Origin: Pseudoneurospora amorphoporcata
Lineage: Eukaryota > Ascomycota > Sordariomycetes > Sordariales > Sordariaceae
Reading direction: 5' to 3'
Assembly (NCBI GenBank): GCA_033297205.1
Contig: MU859314.1
Location: forward strand, 1-41,021
Length of the DNA: 41,021 nucleotides
The notes below the pieces were generated by a model. That model was not told the DNA's origin. It did not search any database and worked only from the letters and a program-made list of their open reading frames with translations. Positions 40,960 to 41,021 of the stretch are shown here, one piece after another. The position numbers were made by a program, and so were the translations under genes. The first letter of the stretch is position 1. Every line of letters begins with the position of its first letter.

Positions 40960-41021
40960 GCAGAGCGGAGCGGAAGCGGTGGTACGACAGCAGTGCTGAA
41001 GGAAGCAGCGTAGTTGCAGCG
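40938..41021 (+). mobile_element. Possible end of a second pogo-like element running off the window
   Basis: At 40938 the sequence CTACAGTGAACTATGCACTTG closely resembles the terminal repeat of the element at 3824 (TA then CAGTAACTATCC...). It also coincides with an abrupt change from AT-rich to GC-rich DNA. The following 60 bases are rich in AGC/GCGG. If it is a terminal repeat in the same orientation as 3824, the element would extend beyond the window. The same bases can instead be read as the right end of the AT-rich island. Confidence 0.3.

Noticed and set aside
1..41021. CRISPR arrays, operons, phage or plasmid functions
   Set aside because: Spliced nuclear fungal genes throughout; no spaced repeat arrays or bacterial-type gene packing.

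Overview
This is nuclear DNA of a filamentous ascomycete, almost certainly Neurospora or a close relative in the Sordariales. The introns are short (54 to 135 nt) with GTAAGT/GTATGT donors and CTAAC/CTAAT branch sites. Coding regions are C-ending and GC-rich. Several proteins match Neurospora proteins as I remember them: ADH-1, the NUC-2 ankyrin protein, and the 2116-residue glutamate synthase called en(am)-2. Decayed transposons and a very AT-rich, CpA-poor tail look like the product of RIP (repeat-induced point mutation). The species is an inference; no search was run.

Layout. 1-1299: alcohol dehydrogenase between an (AAC)n 5' leader and a (GTT)n 3' tract. 1665-3504 (-): secreted gamma-glutamyltranspeptidase. 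3824-6319: a complete but dead pogo/Fot1-type DNA transposon with perfect terminal repeats and TA target duplication. 6320-8790: no gene recognised. 8791-10683 (+): a repetitive secreted Ser/Thr-rich protein. 11398-13748 (-): peroxisomal ABCD half-transporter. 14588-15508 (+): a type I ER membrane protein of unknown function ending in a KKXX signal. 16404-17928 (-): WW-domain protein with a prion-like tail. 19078-23156 (-): nuc-2/PHO81, its last intron holding an assembly gap and implausible homopolymers. 24668-25147 (-): ctf8. 25794-28200 (-): vtc-4. 29080-35610 (-): glutamate synthase. 35611-38366: long gene-free stretch. 38367-39590: mariner/Tc1-type relic. 39758-40959: extremely AT-rich RIP-like island. 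The window ends just inside GC-richer DNA that begins with a pogo-like terminal motif.

Functionally, the clearest neighbourhood is phosphate homeostasis. Two SPX-domain genes, nuc-2 (phosphate-starvation signalling) and vtc-4 (polyphosphate synthesis), lie on the same strand with only ctf8 between them. A CACGTG site stands upstream of vtc-4 and CACGTT-type sites upstream of nuc-2. Glutamate synthase and gamma-glutamyltranspeptidase both handle glutamate/glutamine metabolism, but they are far apart and I see no operon-like link. The other genes look like ordinary single housekeeping genes.

All splice sites were assigned by hand from consensus, phase and protein continuity, and are not backed by transcripts.
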